NCBI GenBank assembly: GCA_023245475.1
Contig: JAHFKF010000081.1
Span: 1-5,862 of the forward strand
Direction of reading: 5' to 3'
DNA length: 5,862 bases
DNA from: Candidatus Levyibacteriota bacterium
GTDB lineage: Bacteria; Patescibacteriota; Microgenomatia; Levybacterales; UBA12049
Part shown: positions 4,584 through 5,862 of the stretch, one piece after another
Position numbering within the stretch: position 1 is the stretch's first letter
Layout: each line of letters opens with the position of its first letter
The notes under the pieces: model-generated
Databases searched by the model: none
What the model was told of the DNA's origin: nothing
What the model saw: only the letters and a program-made list of their open reading frames with translations
Made by a program: the position numbers and the translations under genes

Positions 4584-4591
4584 TTAATTTA

Positions 4592-5191
4592 ATGAGAGAA
4601 CGATACTATCCCCCAGGCAGAAAAGAAGGCAGTACTCAACCAATTGTTGAGGTTACATCAACAGCATATGAAGCAGTGGGCAACCCTCGAGTAAACTATA
4701 ACAAGCTCGATAAACTCATGCGGAACCAGTTCTATATCCCAGAGAAAATAACACCACGTGTGGTACTCTTTGGAGAATCTGGCTGGGGCAGCCCAAGCTT
4801 TCATGTCCCCCTAACATCAACGATCTATATTAATGCTGCACGCTGTGAATACCAAAAACAGCAAAAAGGCAATGAACGACTTACAGAGGTACTCCTAGAT
4901 CTATCCCAACAAATGGCTTACTCAATACACGATCCTTATTTCTCAAAGCTACGCTATGCAATCTATCCTGGAAGTATTGCACTAGAAGAATGTGCATTCC
5001 GATTTGCTTTCAGTCCTCTCTCTGACTATCCAAAAGTAAAAACTGTGGTAGAGCTTGCAACACTGGGAATTCTTACTGTAGCAAATCTTCGTTCAAAGAA
5101 AAAAGAACAGAGAGAACAAACAAAAAGAAATGCCCCACTAATTAAAGAATATAAAAAGACAATTGTCTTCCCGAAACCTGCGGCAGCCTAG
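4592..5191 (+). CDS. Unrecognised 199-residue protein with C-terminal hydrophobic helix
   Basis: The protein has no signal peptide. Residues 1-145 look like a folded domain, with a central strand VVLFGES (57-63), TSTIYINAARCEYQ (75-88), an amphipathic helix around LTEVLLDLSQQMAYSIHDPY (97-116) and GSIALEECAFRFAF (127-140). A hydrophobic helix at about 150-166 is followed by a strongly basic run (RSKKKEQREQTKR) and a Pro/Ala end, suggesting a single membrane anchor with a cytosolic tail. No family is recognised with confidence. The LLDLSQQM helix followed by an ALEE helix is reminiscent of the metal-site helices of small zinc peptidases, but no HExxH is present, so if related it is degenerate. 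The start is the only suitable one before Met43; there is no Shine-Dalgarno site and the long hairpin lies immediately upstream. The next gene begins 41 nt later with its own promoter. Confidence 0.7.
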   Translation: MRERYYPPGRKEGSTQPIVEVTSTAYEAVGNPRVNYNKLDKLMRNQFYIPEKITPRVVLFGESGWGSPSFHVPLTSTIYINAARCEYQKQQKGNERLTEVLLDLSQQMAYSIHDPYFSKLRYAIYPGSIALEECAFRFAFSPLSDYPKVKTVVELATLGILTVANLRSKKKEQREQTKRNAPLIKEYKKTIVFPKPAAA

Positions 5192-5194
5192 ATC

Positions 5195-5224
5195 TTTAAA
5201 ATGTTGCAACTGATGGTATATAAT
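5195..5224 (+). promoter_or_regulatory. Promoter of the right-edge gene, leaderless layout
   Basis: A perfect -10 TATAAT (5219-5224) follows a weak -35 TTTAAA (5195-5200) with an 18-bp spacer; TGG before an overlapping TATATA (5217-5222) could act as an extended -10. The -10 box ends 8 nt before ATG 5233, so the leader would be about 2 nt. Confidence 0.62.
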
Positions 5225-5232
5225 TATTTTTA

Positions 5233-5862
5233 ATGAGGCAATTAATTCATGTCCCAATGTGGCATTCAAAAGATGTCCAGCAAAAACAAAATCGTCCTCT
5301 CCTAAGGGGAGGCATGGGACACGAACTAAGCAAAGCCCCTCCTCGAGGCTTTTGGACAACCGTTGATGAAAGTCTTACTGATATTGATCTTCACGGAAAA
5401 AGGCCACGAGTCTATCTTGAAGGATATACGGGAAGAAGACGAAACGTTCCTCCATATATTGATACATCTTCCTTGGAAGGCCTGATTCTTTATAACTTTA
5501 TTTCCCGTACCGGCAGTATAATCGAACCAACCGAGGATAAGAAGGCATTAAAAAAAGTAAAAACCAACTATCGGCTCCTAGGCCGAACACAAATCGATTC
5601 TGCAAAACGTGCGCGTCTACTTGATGAACTAAACAACGATATAGATGAACGTGACGATGCTATTGCGAAGAAAATTGCAGCTTCATTAGGCCCTGAAGAA
5701 ATTGGATTTCTGTTCTTAGGATTTAATCACGATGCAATCTCACGCTTACCTGCGGATATTAACGTAACCATACTCAATGATCGTCTAAGAGAACTAATAG
5801 AAGAGTCTGAACCGGCAGGCATGCCTGAAGGAAAACGAAGGAATGAAACTGAGAATCCCATA
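5233..5862 (+). CDS. Unrecognised conserved-looking protein (partial, C-terminus beyond right edge)
   Basis: The frame is open from ATG 5233 through the window end, 210 codons. There is no signal peptide and it should be cytoplasmic. It starts MRQLIHVPMWHS and contains RPRVYLEGYT (57-66), a helix-rich charged middle with ERDDAIAKKIAASL (139-152), then GFLFLGFNHDAISRLP (158-173) and INVTIL (176-181). The order strand, then an ARD/RD-x-x-I-A helix, then a hydrophobic strand ending in G-x-x-H-D, followed by L-P, recalls hypothetical proteins with a similar RQLIHVPI...H start and, more remotely, the TraB/PrgY/ChaN-like fold where an H after a Gly-rich strand is conserved. This is a weak resemblance from memory. 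ATG 5233 is preferred over Met9 (5257) because of the adjacent perfect -10 box and because MRQLIHVP looks like a genuine first strand. The distal end (about 188-210) is charged and probably disordered. Confidence 0.8.
   Translation, partial: MRQLIHVPMWHSKDVQQKQNRPLLRGGMGHELSKAPPRGFWTTVDESLTDIDLHGKRPRVYLEGYTGRRRNVPPYIDTSSLEGLILYNFISRTGSIIEPTEDKKALKKVKTNYRLLGRTQIDSAKRARLLDELNNDIDERDDAIAKKIAASLGPEEIGFLFLGFNHDAISRLPADINVTILNDRLRELIEESEPAGMPEGKRRNETENPI

Larger units (their letters stand above)
4243..4591. other. Intergenic region rich in structured elements
   Basis: No convincing protein-coding gene is seen on either strand. It contains a REP-like palindrome (4252-4277), a probable minus-strand small RNA with promoter and terminator (4287-4431), a perfect 12-bp palindrome TTGATATATCAA (4466-4477), a weak A/T stem ATCAATC/GATTGAT (4473-4494) followed by a short T run, and a long hairpin (4513-4583). 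No strong plus-strand promoter for the gene at 4592 was found. Confidence 0.5.

Overview
The window looks like chromosome from a Patescibacteria (CPR) bacterium, probably of the Microgenomates/Saccharibacteria-like kind. The signs are: a short TrbC/VirB2-like pilin of the type common in that group, a small secreted protein with a sortase-like tail, a Rho whose N-terminus is a disordered extension, moderately AT-rich DNA, small genes of unknown family, and no Shine-Dalgarno sequence before any of the eight protein starts. This placement is inference. No rRNA, tRNA, CRISPR array or transposase was seen. Stop codons behave as in the standard bacterial code.

Layout. Positions 1-2504 are transcribed leftwards: a lipoprotein cut by the left edge (1-631), the transcription terminator rho (670-2037) and a two-helix pilin-like protein (2109-2504). 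From 2596 onwards genes run rightwards: a secreted Pro/Thr-rich protein with a TPATG sorting-signal-like end (2596-2943), a family 2 glycosyltransferase with degenerate active-site motifs (3054-3821), a 50-residue small protein (4090-4242), an unrecognised 199-residue protein with a C-terminal hydrophobic helix (4592-5191), and an unrecognised protein cut by the right edge (5233-5862). The strand switch is a compact back-to-back promoter pair at about 2515-2583.

Non-coding DNA. Region 3822-4089 holds three direct DnaA-box-like sites with starts 11 and 21 bp apart, followed by an AT-rich nested inverted repeat; a fourth box in reverse orientation lies inside the promoter of the 50-residue gene. 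This is a candidate replication origin or DnaA-controlled region. Region 4243-4591 holds a REP-like palindrome, a probable minus-strand small RNA gene of about 110 nt with its own promoter and T-tract terminator, and a striking 71-nt hairpin just before the 199-residue gene.

Common theme. Five of the eight genes have a sigma70-type -10 hexamer ending only 8-12 nt before the start codon, so their mRNAs should be leaderless or nearly so. The genes appear to be separately promoted rather than forming one operon. Several encode exported or envelope-associated proteins (lipoprotein, pilin, sortase-type substrate, glycosyltransferase), so cell-surface building is the one shared functional thread; rho is the housekeeping exception.
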